A stretch of DNA of 64,000 bases, from NCBI GenBank assembly GCA_945883545.1, contig CAMCXT010000007.1, positions 1 to 64,000 of the forward strand, written 5' to 3'. Positions 53,630 through 62,571 of the stretch are shown here, in pieces. The DNA is from Chitinophaga pinensis. GTDB taxonomy: Bacteria > Bacteroidota > Bacteroidia > M30B66. Position 1 is the first letter of the stretch, and every line of letters starts with the position of its first letter. The notes below the pieces were generated by a model, which was given only the letters and a program-made list of their open reading frames with translations, had not been told where the DNA came from and made no database searches. Position numbers and translations under genes: made by a program.

Positions 53630-54514
53630 ATGCCTAATCTTAAGGAAGTCCGTAATAGGATCGTTTCGGTAAGCTCTACACAGCAAATCACCAGCGCCAT
53701 GAAAATGGTGTCGGCCGCTAAGCTACGTCGTGCTCAGGATGCGATTGTCCAGATGCGCCCGTATGCTGAAAAGCTACAGGAAATTCTGGGGAATCTCAGT
53801 TCAAGTGTCGATGCAAGCGAAGGCGGAGCTTACTCGGTTCAACGTGATCCGAAAAAAGTGCTAGTTGTAGCAATTACATCTAACCGCGGACTTGCAGGAG
53901 CATTCAACAGCAACGTGCTGAAAGCTTGCAAACTTCTTACAACTACCGATTACGCTGATCAATTTGCTGCAGGTAATGTTTCATTCCTAGCTATTGGTAA
54001 AAAGGCCGCCGATTATTTCCCACGCAACAATATGCGTTTGGTGAGCAGTCACAATTCTGTATTCGATGGTTTAACATTCGATAAGGTTGCTACTGTTGCT
54101 CAACAGATCATGGATGCTTTCGTGGCAGGTGAATTCGATCGCGTAGTTTTGGTCTACAACCGTTTCAAAAATGCAGCAGTTCAGATCACTACAACTGAGC
54201 AGTTTCTTCCGGTTGTTCCAACTGCAAAAGATGAGAACGTAAAGACTTCTGCAATCGACTACATCTTCGAGCCGAACAAATCGAGCATTGTGTTGGAATT
54301 GATTCCTAAGTCGTTGAAAATTCAGATCTTCAAAGCAGTTCTTGATTCGCATGCTGCAGAACACGGTGCACGTATGACAGCCATGAACAAAGCAACCGAT
54401 AACGCGAAGGAAATGTTAAAAGAACTTCGTTTGTCTTACAACAAAGCACGTCAGGCAGCCATTACCAACGAAATCCTCGAGATTGTTGGTGGTGCAGAAG
54501 CCTTGAATGGATAA
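53630..54514 (+). CDS. atpG: ATP synthase subunit gamma
   Basis: 294 residues. The N-terminal helix (LKEVRNRIVSVSSTQQITSAMKMVSAAKLRRA) and the C-terminal helix (HGARMTAMNKATDNAKEML...RQAAITNEILEIVGGAEAL) form the rotor shaft. It is the last gene of the operon; atpD and atpC do not follow, as is normal in Bacteroidota where atpDC lies elsewhere. A terminator follows 35 bases after the stop. Confidence 0.97.
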   Translation: MPNLKEVRNRIVSVSSTQQITSAMKMVSAAKLRRAQDAIVQMRPYAEKLQEILGNLSSSVDASEGGAYSVQRDPKKVLVVAITSNRGLAGAFNSNVLKACKLLTTTDYADQFAAGNVSFLAIGKKAADYFPRNNMRLVSSHNSVFDGLTFDKVATVAQQIMDAFVAGEFDRVVLVYNRFKNAAVQITTTEQFLPVVPTAKDENVKTSAIDYIFEPNKSSIVLELIPKSLKIQIFKAVLDSHAAEHGARMTAMNKATDNAKEMLKELRLSYNKARQAAITNEILEIVGGAEALNG

Positions 54515-54548
54515 TAATTTCGCATCGTCCTATTTGGACATTGTTCAA

Positions 54549-54580
54549 AGCGCATCTTCAGAAATGGGGATGCGCTTTTT
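54549..54580 (+). terminator. intrinsic terminator of the atp operon
   Basis: Perfect 8-bp stem AGCGCATC/GATGCGCT (54549-54556, 54569-54576) followed by TTTTT. Confidence 0.9.
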
Positions 54581-54621
54581 GTTTACCCTAAAAGTGTTCA
54601 GATACTCTACAGTTCAAGGCT

Positions 54622-54732
54622 TCATTTAAGATGCTCTTCTTCAGATTTATGCACAAAAAAACCTTGTGAAGACTCTGATGGACCTTGTGATGCTAGATCT
54701 TCGTGTTCTTGGTTGGTCGTTTCAGCGTCCAT
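54622..54732 (-). CDS. possible 36-residue acidic peptide downstream of truB
   Basis: An ATG-initiated frame of 36 codons (MDAETTNQEHEDLASQGPSE, then SSQGFFVHKSEEEHLK) lies 46 bases downstream of truB on the same strand. Its Glu/Ser/Gln-rich composition resembles disordered small proteins. No homologue is recognised and it could be chance. Confidence 0.25.
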   Translation of the reverse strand: MDAETTNQEHEDLASQGPSESSQGFFVHKSEEEHLK

Positions 54733-54778
54733 AAAATTCTACAATGCAAGTTAAGGAAACCTTGTTGAAACGAAGCGA

Positions 54779-55507
54779 CTATTCTGATTGGTTGGATTTG
54801 GCTTCCGTGGTAGTCTCGTGGATGCTTTCCAACAATTCTTCTATACTTTGAGCTTTCGCATCAGAATATTCGCCAATCTTCGATCGGTGTAGTTTCGCTA
54901 AGTAGGCTCCTGAATTGAGCGCTAATCCAAAATCACGCGCTAATGAGCGAATATAAGTTCCTTTTGAGCAGGCAACTCTAAAATCAACTTCAGGCAATGC
55001 AATTCGGGTGATTTCGAACTCCGTGATCTCGATTCTCGACGTTTTCATTTTCACTTCCTTGCCAGCACGAGCCAACTCATAAGCACGCTCGCCATCGATC
55101 TTTTTAGCAGAAAAAACTGGCGGTTCTTGGTCATGTTTTCCAATAAAATTCTTCGCAACATCAGCAATCATTTCTTCCGTGATATGTTGGGTTGGAAAGG
55201 TATTATCTACTTCCTTTTCCAAATCGAAAGAAGCCGTTGATGCTCCCAGAAAAAATGTTCCGGTGTATTCCTTTGGCATACCTTGGAACTGATCGATCTT
55301 TTTGGTCATCTTTCCAGTGCAGATCAGCATTAAGCCAGTTGCCAAAGGATCTAGCGTACCTGCATGTCCAACCTTAAGCGACATCCGTTTCAAACGGAAC
55401 TTCTTTTCCAAGGCAAAACGCACCTTGTTCACGAGGTCGAAGGAAGTCCAACCAAGTGGCTTATTGATTAACAGGAGTTTACCGGTGTGATAAGGTGTTT
55501 CGGTCAT
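54779..55507 (-). CDS. truB: tRNA pseudouridine-55 synthase
   Basis: 242 residues from ATG 55507, which overlaps the uppP stop as ATGA; longer in-frame extensions are unneeded. TruB makes pseudouridine 55 in the T-arm of all elongator tRNAs. The catalytic motif is [24 protein letters not shown], with the Asp that attacks C6. [18 protein letters not shown] and [14 protein letters not shown] complete the family pattern. Last gene of ftsX-DUF3098-uppP-truB. Confidence 0.96.
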   Translation of the reverse strand: MTETPYHTGKLLLINKPLGWTSFDLVNKVRFALEKKFRLKRMSLKVGHAGTLDPLATGLMLICTGKMTKKIDQFQGMPKEYTGTFFLGASTASFDLEKEVDNTFPTQHITEEMIADVAKNFIGKHDQEPPVFSAKKIDGERAYELARAGKEVKMKTSRIEITEFEITRIALPEVDFRVACSKGTYIRSLARDFGLALNSGAYLAKLHRSKIGEYSDAKAQSIEELLESIHETTTEAKSNQSE

Positions 55508-56337
55508 GCAATCGAAAGATCGACGCCAAGCGCCATGAGCAATAAGATGATTAACCCGGCAGCAATTCTGTACCAACCGAATATTCTGAAGCCGTGCTTG
55601 GTGAGGAATCCAATAAAGAATCGGATTGCCAGCATCGCCACAATGAATGCGACTGCATTACCAAAAACGAGTAATCCTATGTTATCTGTAAGGATTTTGG
55701 GATCTCCTTTGAGGAACACTTTGAGCAATTTGTATCCTGAAGCTGCTGCCATGGTTGGCACTGCGAGGAAGAAGGAAAATTCGGCTGCATTTTTACGGCT
55801 GATGCCTTGCGTTAAACCTCCGATAATTGTTGCTGCTGATCTTGAAACTCCTGGAATCAGTGCGATACACTGGAAAATTCCGATGATAAATGCTTTTGGA
55901 TAAGTGATCAAGACATCATCCGCATGTCGATTTGGATCGTCGAGCGCTTCCTCGTAGGTAACTGGTGCAGATTTAAACCAATCATCCACTTTGAGCAGCA
56001 GAACTCCGCCAAAAACGAGGGTTATGGCCACTACGGTTGGACTTTCAAGCAGGCTGTCGATGGCATCTCCGAGCAACAATCCCGCGATAGCGGCTGGAAT
56101 AAAAGCAATGATGAGTTTGTAATAGAAATCGAGGCTTTTGAGAAAGCGTTTCCAATACAATACCAGCACAGAAATGATGGCTCCGAATTGAATATTGACT
56201 GTGAAGAGCTTCACGAATTCATCGGATGGCACGCCCATCAAAGCTTGTGCAATGATCATGTGGCCGGTGGAGGAAACGGGAAGAAATTCAGTTAAGCCTT
56301 CCACCAAAGCGATGATGAAGGCTCCAAACCAACTCAT
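55504..56337 (-). CDS. uppP: undecaprenyl-diphosphatase
   Basis: 277 residues with about eight membrane segments. UppP (BacA) recycles undecaprenyl pyrophosphate to the monophosphate lipid carrier used for peptidoglycan and O-antigen. The two BacA motifs are present: [20 protein letters not shown] and the [14 protein letters not shown] segment. The length is normal. It overlaps truB by 4 bases and lies 5 bases from the DUF3098 gene. Confidence 0.96.
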   Translation of the reverse strand: MSWFGAFIIALVEGLTEFLPVSSTGHMIIAQALMGVPSDEFVKLFTVNIQFGAIISVLVLYWKRFLKSLDFYYKLIIAFIPAAIAGLLLGDAIDSLLESPTVVAITLVFGGVLLLKVDDWFKSAPVTYEEALDDPNRHADDVLITYPKAFIIGIFQCIALIPGVSRSAATIIGGLTQGISRKNAAEFSFFLAVPTMAAASGYKLLKVFLKGDPKILTDNIGLLVFGNAVAFIVAMLAIRFFIGFLTKHGFRIFGWYRIAAGLIILLLMALGVDLSIA

Positions 56338-56342
56338 GAAAC

Positions 56343-56585
56343 TTAATTCTTGGGTTTGTACATGATAGCTACCACTTCGATTGCGAAGCCAAGCAGAACC
56401 ACAATAGGAGCAACGGTAATGCGCTGTGTGGAGAATATTTCCGGATTGAAGACATTAGGATCTTTTGATCCACCGCCCATCATTAGGAGGAATCCAATAA
56501 AAATAACAGCCAGTCCAGCCAGCATTAGTTTGAAATTCATTGGCCCGAAAACGAAGCCTTTGTTGTTGTCCTTTTCTGTACTCAT
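56343..56585 (-). CDS. DUF3098 small membrane protein
   Basis: 80 residues with two membrane helices ([21 protein letters not shown] and [20 protein letters not shown]). The family is restricted to Bacteroidota and is nearly always found between ftsX and uppP, as here. Function unknown; a role at the division site or in envelope assembly is inferred from position only. ATG 56585 was chosen for its 8-base distance from ftsX and for matching family length. Confidence 0.85.
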   Translation of the reverse strand: MSTEKDNNKGFVFGPMNFKLMLAGLAVIFIGFLLMMGGGSKDPNVFNPEIFSTQRITVAPIVVLLGFAIEVVAIMYKPKN

Positions 56586-56593
56586 AGTGGCGC

Positions 56594-57466
56594 TTAATAG
56601 AGTGAATCGGTTTTGAGATTCAGGTATTTGCGGACTGCAAAGAAAGTACAAATCCACGATAAAATAATCCCTCCCAAAACAACCGAACCTGCCAAAATAC
56701 CAAGCCATTGGAAATCGCGGATTTCTTTGAGACCTAAAATTCGATTTTCGGCGATGATGAGTGTTCCGGCGAGAAGTAAAACAGCAATTAGTCCTCCGAG
56801 GAAGCCTTGTAAAATGCCTGTGGTGACAAACGGCCTGCGGATGAAACCAGTTGTAGCGCCAACGAGCAGCATGGTTTTGATCAAGAATCGTTTAGAGTAA
56901 ATCGCCAAACGGATAGTGTTGTTGATCAAGGTTACTGCAATCAAGGTTAGCACTGCGCCAAAGGCAAGAAATACCCAACTGATTTTCTGGATGTTATCGA
57001 TGATCTTGACAATCAGATTTCTTGGGTAACTCACTTGTTGCACCAATGGATTGGAAAGCCATTCTTTCTCGGTTTTGCTGAAATATGCTTCGTTGGCGAA
57101 TTGGGGCTTGAAGTTGATGTCTAATGAAGCGGGTAGGGGATTGTACCCGAGGAAGTCGACAAAATCTTCACCCAGTTCCTTTTCGAAATCCTTGGCAGCT
57201 TGTTCTTTGTTGGTGTAAACTGAAGACTTCACGAACTCCCTTCTTGCCAATTCTTCCTTGAAAAGTAGGATTTGATTTTCTTCAACAGAATCGCGGAAGA
57301 AAACCGTAACCGTAAAGGATTCTCTTGTGAAATCGGTAAGCTTTCGCGCATTGATGAGCATCAAACCCATCAAGCCGAGCATGAACATTACCATGGTAAT
57401 ACTCACCACCGATGTGATGTAGGATGACCGAAGTCGTTTTTGGTTGAAATTCTTTTCGCCAGCCAT
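56594..57466 (-). CDS. ftsX: cell division protein FtsX
   Basis: 290 residues. Layout: a first membrane helix (SITMVMFMLGLMGLMLI), an extracellular domain (about 45-165), then three helices (ISWVFLAFGAVLTLIAVTLI, GILQGFLGGLIAVLLLAGTL and LAGSVVLGGIILSWICTFFAV). FtsX with the ATPase FtsE activates peptidoglycan hydrolases at the septum. The FtsE gene is not adjacent, which is usual in Bacteroidota. A TATATTTG box lies 10 bases from the ATG. Confidence 0.94.
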   Translation of the reverse strand: MAGEKNFNQKRLRSSYITSVVSITMVMFMLGLMGLMLINARKLTDFTRESFTVTVFFRDSVEENQILLFKEELARREFVKSSVYTNKEQAAKDFEKELGEDFVDFLGYNPLPASLDINFKPQFANEAYFSKTEKEWLSNPLVQQVSYPRNLIVKIIDNIQKISWVFLAFGAVLTLIAVTLINNTIRLAIYSKRFLIKTMLLVGATTGFIRRPFVTTGILQGFLGGLIAVLLLAGTLIIAENRILGLKEIRDFQWLGILAGSVVLGGIILSWICTFFAVRKYLNLKTDSLY

Positions 57467-57476
57467 AGTTAACAGG

Positions 57477-57484
57477 CAAATATA
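57477..57484 (-). promoter_or_regulatory. -7 promoter box of ftsX operon
   Basis: TATATTTG on the minus strand, exact TAnnTTTG, 10 bases before the ftsX ATG; a leader of only a few bases is implied. Confidence 0.5.
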
Positions 57485-57570
57485 GCGATGTGAGATACCC
57501 TTTCATGAAAAACGAATTTGTTCTTTCAACATGGCTTTGAACAAAATGATAAGGTTATGATTTGCCTTGT

Positions 57571-57578
57571 TAACTTTG
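57571..57578 (+). promoter_or_regulatory. -7 promoter box of leuS
   Basis: TAACTTTG, exact TAnnTTTG, 21 bases before the leuS ATG at 57600, which supports that start over the upstream in-frame TTG or ATG options. Confidence 0.5.
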
Positions 57579-57599
57579 CGGCTGATTTTAAATATATAC

Positions 57600-60500
57600 A
57601 TGGAACCCAATTTCCGAGAAATCGCACAGAAGTGGCAAAAAACCTGGAAAACTTCAGGAATTTACAAGACTTCAATCGACCCAACACGCCCTAAATACTA
57701 TGTTTTAGACATGTTTCCTTATCCATCAGGAGCTGGACTACACGTTGGGCATCCTCTCGGATATATTGCCTCCGATATTGTTTCACGATACAAACGATTA
57801 AAAGGCTTCAACGTTTTGCACCCAATGGGCTTTGATGCCTTTGGATTGCCAGCCGAACAATACGCCATCCAAACAGGGCGCCATCCGGCGGATACTACCG
57901 CAGAAAACATCGCTCGATACAAAGAACAGCTCGACAACATTGGCTTTTGCTACGACTGGAGCCGTGAAGTGAATACCTCCGATCCGAAGTATTACAAATG
58001 GACACAGTGGATCTTTCTGCAGCTTTTCAAATCTTGGTTCAATCTTGAAACACAAAAGGCAGAATCCATCCAATCGCTCATCGCGAAATTTGAAAATGGT
58101 GGAAGTGCAGTTGCCAAAGGAGCTTGCGGAGAACATGAAGCTTTTTCAGCATCTCAATGGATGCAATTCTCCGAAACCAAGCAGCGAGAAATTCTGATGC
58201 AGTACCGCTTGGCGTACCAAGATTATTCAACCGTAAATTGGTGTGAAGCACTTGGAACCGTTTTAGCTAACGATGAAGTGAAAGATGGTTTTAGTGAGCG
58301 CGGCGGACATCCAGTAGAAAAACGCAGAATGCGTCAGTGGTTTTTACGAATCACTGCTTATGCAGAACGTTTGTTGAACGATTTGGATGGCCTCGACTGG
58401 ACCGATTCGATGAAGGAAATGCAGAGAAACTGGATTGGGAGGTCGGAAGGTGCAATGGTGCGGTTTGACCTCTCCCCCAACCCCTCTCCACAGGAGAGGG
58501 GGGCGTCATCAACTTTCACTTCAAAGGATTTAATAAGCGACCCTTCGGTTTCAAGGACTGATACAATAGAAAGTGGGGCGTCTCAAACAGGTCTAGTTCA
58601 AGAACTCCCAAGTCCATATCATCATACAACTCCGGAAATCTGGAATGCACTAATTTCAAAGGCGAAAGAAATGAGGTCAAACATGACCCCATCTGAAAAG
58701 CTACTTTGGGAAGAACTAAGAGGAGGAAGATCTGGGTTGAAGTTCAGAAGGCAGCATATTATCGATCGGTTTATTGTTGATTTTGTTTGCTTGTCGGCAG
58801 GAATCGTTATTGAGGTTGATGGAGAAATTCATAACGACCAAAAAGAACACGACGAAGGGCGAACAGTTGAGCTAAATCGGAATGGATTCCAAGTCGTTAG
58901 GTTTACGAATGAAGAAGTAAATTCTGATTTACATTCCGTTGTTGAACAAATCATTTTTGCTTGTGTGCAAAGGAAACTTTACAGTGAAATAGATTTCATT
59001 CAACTTGCAAAAGAAGATGAAGAGGGCTACTCAGCAACTCCCCCCTCTCCTCGTGGAGAGGGGCCGGGGGAGAGGTCAGATAAAGCTGATTTGATTTCAA
59101 CAGATTCAGTTTTACTCTCCAGCCCTCAAAGTAATACTGCAACTCCCCCCTCTCCCCGTGGAGAGGGGCTGGGGGAGAGGTATATCGAAGTCTTCACCAC
59201 CCGTCCCGATACCATCTTCGGAGTCGATTTCCTCACACTCGCGCCTGAACATGAATTGGTTGCCGAAATCACCACTGATGCGCAACGTGCTGAAGTGGAA
59301 GCATACGTGGGCACCGCTAAAAACCGCAGCGAGCGTGAGCGGATGGCAGATGTGAAGCGCATTTCTGGTGTTTTCACAGGTGCTTTCGCCAAGCATCCAT
59401 TCACTGGAAACCCAATTCCGGTGTGGGTTGGAGATTATGTTTTGGCAGGATATGGTACAGGTGCTGTGATGGCCGTACCGGCTGGAGATCAGCGCGATTG
59501 GGATTTTGCGAAACACTTCAATATCCCGATTGCCGAAATTTTGGTAGATATCGACATCTCCGAAGCAGCCAATCCAACCAAGGAAGCAATCTTGAAAAAT
59601 TCAGGTTTCCTCGACGGACTCACCGGTTATCAAGGAATTCGAAAAGCCATCGAAGAAATCGAAAAAGCAGGCATCGGAGCAGGCAAAGTGAATTACCGCT
59701 TACGTGATGCAGGGTTTAGCCGCCAGCGTTACTGGGGCGAGCCATTTCCTATTGTTTACCGTGAAGGCGCAGCTTTCGAGTTGGAAGATGGCCAACTTCC
59801 GCTAGAACTTCCAGTGATGGAAGACTTCCGTCCAACCGGACAACCAGAAAGCCCACTAGCAAAATCTGGCGATTGGCTCGAAGCCCCCGAAGGCAAACGT
59901 GAAACCGATACCATGCCTGGCTATGCAGGATCATCTTGGTATTTCCTTAGATACATGGATGCCAACAACGATGAAACCTTTGTAGGCAAAGAAGCTGAAG
60001 CCTATTGGCAGGATGTGGATTTGTACATCGGTGGAACCGAACACGCAGTTGGACACCTTTTGTATTCCCGTTTTTGGCAGAAAGTTCTGTTCGATTTAGG
60101 TCATGTAACTACCCATGAACCTTTCAGAAAACTCATCAACCAAGGGATGATCTTGGGAAGGTCGAATTTTGTTTATCGTGTTGGAGGTGACAATAAATAC
60201 TTATCAGCAGACTTGCTCAAAGCTCATCCAGAGCTAAAAACTTCTGCGCTTCACGTGGATGTGAACATGGTGAAAAACGATATCCTCGACCAAGAAGCTT
60301 TTCGCAATTGGAGACCAGAATTCGCTGGTGCAGAATTTATCACCAACGCTGAAGGCAATTACGTTTGCGGCGTTGAGGTGGAGAAGATGTCGAAGTCGAA
60401 ATACAATGTGGTAAACCCCGACGACATCATTTCAGAGTATGGAGCCGACACTTTGCGCTTGTACGAAATGTTCCTCGGACCTTTGGAGCAATACAAACCT

Positions 60501-61067
60501 TGGAATACCAACGGAATCGAAGGCGTTTACCGTTTCTTCAAGAAGCTCTGGAACCTTTTCTACAACGACCAAGGTGGATTGAAGCTTACCGATGATGCGC
60601 CTACTGAAAACGAGCTACGCACTTTGCACAAAACCATCCGAAAGGTGGAAGAAGACATTGAACGCTTCTCCTTCAATACTTCTGTGAGCACATTCATGAT
60701 TTGCGTAAACGAATTGCACGATCTGAAGTGCAACAAGAAAGCTATTCTCAAGGATTTCCTTATCGTGCTTTCTCCTTATGCGCCGCATATTGCAGAAGAA
60801 CTTTGGAGTGTTTGTGGCGAAACTTCTTCAATCATCAATGCAACTTATCCTGCTTGGAACGAAGCATTTATCAAGGAAAGTTCGGTGATGTATCCTGTTG
60901 CTTTCAATGGCAAAACGCGCTTTCAGATTACCGTTCCTGCCGATATGCCACAAGCAGAGGTTCAAGCGATCGCTTTGGCAAACGAAGAATCGCAAAAATG
61001 GCTCAATGGTGCCGCACCTAAAAAGGTGATCGTTGTGCCTGGAAGAATGGTGAATATTGTGATGTAA
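57600..61067 (+). CDS. leuS: leucyl-tRNA synthetase interrupted in frame by a DUF559 endonuclease cassette
   Basis: 1155 residues, against about 920-950 usual for the family in this phylum. The excess is residues about 291-527. The synthetase parts are complete: [16 protein letters not shown] (HVGH, His48-His51), the CP1 editing domain with [14 protein letters not shown], the [20 protein letters not shown] region, KMSKSKYN (Lys929-Ser933), the tRNA-binding helices and the C-terminal domain. The insertion interrupts the strand at [15 protein letters not shown] just before the editing domain and resumes at [10 protein letters not shown]. It carries an intact DUF559 domain and three palindromic repeats read in frame as [22 protein letters not shown] and [12 protein letters not shown]. 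No stop codon occurs. No other leuS is in the window, so the fused protein must charge tRNA-Leu unless it is processed. Confidence 0.95.
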   Translation: MEPNFREIAQKWQKTWKTSGIYKTSIDPTRPKYYVLDMFPYPSGAGLHVGHPLGYIASDIVSRYKRLKGFNVLHPMGFDAFGLPAEQYAIQTGRHPADTTAENIARYKEQLDNIGFCYDWSREVNTSDPKYYKWTQWIFLQLFKSWFNLETQKAESIQSLIAKFENGGSAVAKGACGEHEAFSASQWMQFSETKQREILMQYRLAYQDYSTVNWCEALGTVLANDEVKDGFSERGGHPVEKRRMRQWFLRITAYAERLLNDLDGLDWTDSMKEMQRNWIGRSEGAMVRFDLSPNPSPQERGASSTFTSKDLISDPSVSRTDTIESGASQTGLVQELPSPYHHTTPEIWNALISKAKEMRSNMTPSEKLLWEELRGGRSGLKFRRQHIIDRFIVDFVCLSAGIVIEVDGEIHNDQKEHDEGRTVELNRNGFQVVRFTNEEVNSDLHSVVEQIIFACVQRKLYSEIDFIQLAKEDEEGYSATPPSPRGEGPGERSDKADLISTDSVLLSSPQSNTATPPSPRGEGLGERYIEVFTTRPDTIFGVDFLTLAPEHELVAEITTDAQRAEVEAYVGTAKNRSERERMADVKRISGVFTGAFAKHPFTGNPIPVWVGDYVLAGYGTGAVMAVPAGDQRDWDFAKHFNIPIAEILVDIDISEAANPTKEAILKNSGFLDGLTGYQGIRKAIEEIEKAGIGAGKVNYRLRDAGFSRQRYWGEPFPIVYREGAAFELEDGQLPLELPVMEDFRPTGQPESPLAKSGDWLEAPEGKRETDTMPGYAGSSWYFLRYMDANNDETFVGKEAEAYWQDVDLYIGGTEHAVGHLLYSRFWQKVLFDLGHVTTHEPFRKLINQGMILGRSNFVYRVGGDNKYLSADLLKAHPELKTSALHVDVNMVKNDILDQEAFRNWRPEFAGAEFITNAEGNYVCGVEVEKMSKSKYNVVNPDDIISEYGADTLRLYEMFLGPLEQYKPWNTNGIEGVYRFFKKLWNLFYNDQGGLKLTDDAPTENELRTLHKTIRKVEEDIERFSFNTSVSTFMICVNELHDLKCNKKAILKDFLIVLSPYAPHIAEELWSVCGETSSIINATYPAWNEAFIKESSVMYPVAFNGKTRFQITVPADMPQAEVQAIALANEESQKWLNGAAPKKVIVVPGRMVNIVM
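58468..58503 (+). repeat. cassette repeat A (left inverted repeat)
   Basis: Reads ACCTCTCCCCCAACCCCTCT and then CCACAGGAGAGG plus four G. It is the reverse complement of unit C except for one substitution and a one-base loop difference. Confidence 0.9.
59040..59076 (+). repeat. cassette repeat B (internal)
   Basis: C-arm CCCCCCTCTCC, loop TCGT, G-arm GGAGAGGGG, CC, second G-arm GGGGGAGAGG, T. In direct orientation with unit C, 105 bases upstream of it. Confidence 0.9.
59145..59181 (+). repeat. cassette repeat C (right inverted repeat)
   Basis: C-arm CCCCCCTCTCC, loop CCGT, G-arm GGAGAGGGG, CT, second G-arm GGGGGAGAGG, T. Nearly identical to unit B and inverted relative to unit A. Confidence 0.9.
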
Positions 61068-61078
61068 GCCTTTCTGAA

Positions 61079-62518
61079 TCAGAGATTCTCTGCGCTTCGA
61101 ACGTAACGCTCGGCTGGCAAACTGAAGTAATTAGCATTCAGTTGCTTTAGTCTCAAAGTGCCAATAAAATCTGGCGGAATAAAGGCATTTGGGTCGTTGA
61201 GGTCGTTGGTTTTCCCTTCCGGGGATGGCAGAACTGCAATAGTGTAACTTCCGGGTTTTCCATGTTTGCTGGTGCTGTACAAAAGTGTTTCAAGGCTGTA
61301 GGACCAAGAAATCACCACCTTCGACATGTTTGCTTCTCGGGTCGAAAGACATATTTTCTGCGCTCTATAGTTTTTGTGAAGCTCTTCCATGTAAGCGAAT
61401 CGGTCTTCCATGAATCCGCTTTCCTTGTGGATGAACGTGAAGCTCTGGAAGAATACATAAACCACCAATCCGCCTTGCGCGACATTTATCCATTTGTTTT
61501 TCGAAAGATGCAGCTGTGTGAAAACCATCCATCCCACGAAAAAGGCCAAAGGCATGAAAGCCCGTTCCATCATCAAATTTGAATCTCCCGTGTGGTAAAT
61601 CAACAAGGTGAAAAGCCAGAATCCAACCGTGAAAGCGACCATGAATAGGGCATTGAGGAATTTCTTTTCCCAGATCATCCAAATCAAGCCGATCACAAAA
61701 AGTTCACGGCAAACCCTGAAGGTGCTTCCAAATTTTTGCAGGAAATACACCAAGCTCCGGTTTTCATCCAAATGAAGTATAATCTGAGGAAAATCTCCAA
61801 TGCGTGACAGGAACATGCCTTCGTATGAGGAGGTTTCGGTGGTGTTTACTTTGTAAAGACTCAGCACGGCAATAACCACCAAAAAGAAATAGGGTTCTGG
61901 TCGGCGAAGGTCTTTTACAGTAATCCAAAAGTAACCCAAACAGAACACCAGCAAGAACAATCCTACTGGATGTGCATGGAGGCAAAACATCGCCAGCAAG
62001 GCTCCAACAACGAAACGTTTCCAACCTTGTTGAGGAGCTTTGTCCATCAGCCAAGTAAGAAAAAGAGCTGCCCACGCTAACGCTTGATGGGTTTCGGTGC
62101 CAGTGTGAAAAAATCCCATCCTGATGCAGCCAATCAATGCGAAGATGAGCAACAAACCTGCTTTCGCATTGCGGTACACGTGCACAACGATTGCGAAAAC
62201 AGCTAGATAGAACAAAGGAAACGAGATGGAATACAGCAGCATCAAAGTGTTGAGAGGCATTCCCAACTTAACCGCTGGAACCAACAACAATTGCGTGATC
62301 ACTTGCGGATAGCGCCCAGCTTCAATGTTAAACCAACCGGTTTGGACGATTTTGAAGAACATGTTGGCAGTATCTGCGAAGCAAATCCGCTCGCGGAAAT
62401 AGACCAACGAAAAAATGAAGTACACCGAAAAAGCCGAATAGCCTGCTAGTAAGATTAGTCGATGGAGCCGTTGATCAAATTTTGATGAAGCAGAAGGTGT
62501 GTCGTTGGTTTCCGACAT
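61079..62518 (-). CDS. polytopic inner-membrane protein of unknown function
   Basis: 479 residues from ATG 62518. About 10-11 membrane helices fill residues 30-370; a soluble C-terminal part (about 375-479) follows. The long first loop (FADTANMFFKIVQTGWFNIEAGRYPQV) and the overall plan recall lipid-linked-sugar glycosyltransferases of the GT-C type, but the acidic catalytic motif of that class was not identified. The leuS stop lies 11 bases from its own stop, so the two genes converge. No partner gene shares its transcript. Confidence 0.6.
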   Translation of the reverse strand: MSETNDTPSASSKFDQRLHRLILLAGYSAFSVYFIFSLVYFRERICFADTANMFFKIVQTGWFNIEAGRYPQVITQLLLVPAVKLGMPLNTLMLLYSISFPLFYLAVFAIVVHVYRNAKAGLLLIFALIGCIRMGFFHTGTETHQALAWAALFLTWLMDKAPQQGWKRFVVGALLAMFCLHAHPVGLFLLVFCLGYFWITVKDLRRPEPYFFLVVIAVLSLYKVNTTETSSYEGMFLSRIGDFPQIILHLDENRSLVYFLQKFGSTFRVCRELFVIGLIWMIWEKKFLNALFMVAFTVGFWLFTLLIYHTGDSNLMMERAFMPLAFFVGWMVFTQLHLSKNKWINVAQGGLVVYVFFQSFTFIHKESGFMEDRFAYMEELHKNYRAQKICLSTREANMSKVVISWSYSLETLLYSTSKHGKPGSYTIAVLPSPEGKTNDLNDPNAFIPPDFIGTLRLKQLNANYFSLPAERYVRSAENL

Positions 62519-62571
62519 GGAATAATCTTGATTTTTTCCACCCAAGTGCAATGCTTGAATAGATTTTGGGG

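Larger units (their letters stand above)
58468..59181 (+). mobile_element. palindrome-bounded DUF559 cassette inside leuS
   Basis: 714 bases (238 codons) with near-identical terminal inverted repeats of 36-37 bases (58468-58503 against 59145-59181). The coding part, LeuRS residues about 339-453, is a DUF559 domain: [53 protein letters not shown] and VIEVDGEIH, with Asp394, Glu405 and Asp407 as the likely PD-(D/E)xK metal ligands, then [12 protein letters not shown]. It has no start codon of its own before the YHHTT segment. Exact removal leaves the frame as [12 protein letters not shown]. It looks like a selfish insertion that keeps the host gene open. There is no intein splicing domain. Confidence 0.85.

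Noticed and set aside
57567-57600. Upstream in-frame start for leuS
   Set aside because: It would lie inside the TAACTTTG promoter box; ATG 57600 matches the family N-terminus.
58660-59000. DUF559 as an independent gene inside leuS
   Set aside because: No start codon precedes the conserved YHHTT segment in its frame; the first ATG would remove part of the domain, and the frame is continuous with leuS on both sides.
58468-59181. Intein in LeuRS
   Set aside because: No Cys/Ser at the left junction, no splicing blocks, no His-Asn at the right junction, and the nuclease is DUF559 rather than a LAGLIDADG or HNH domain.
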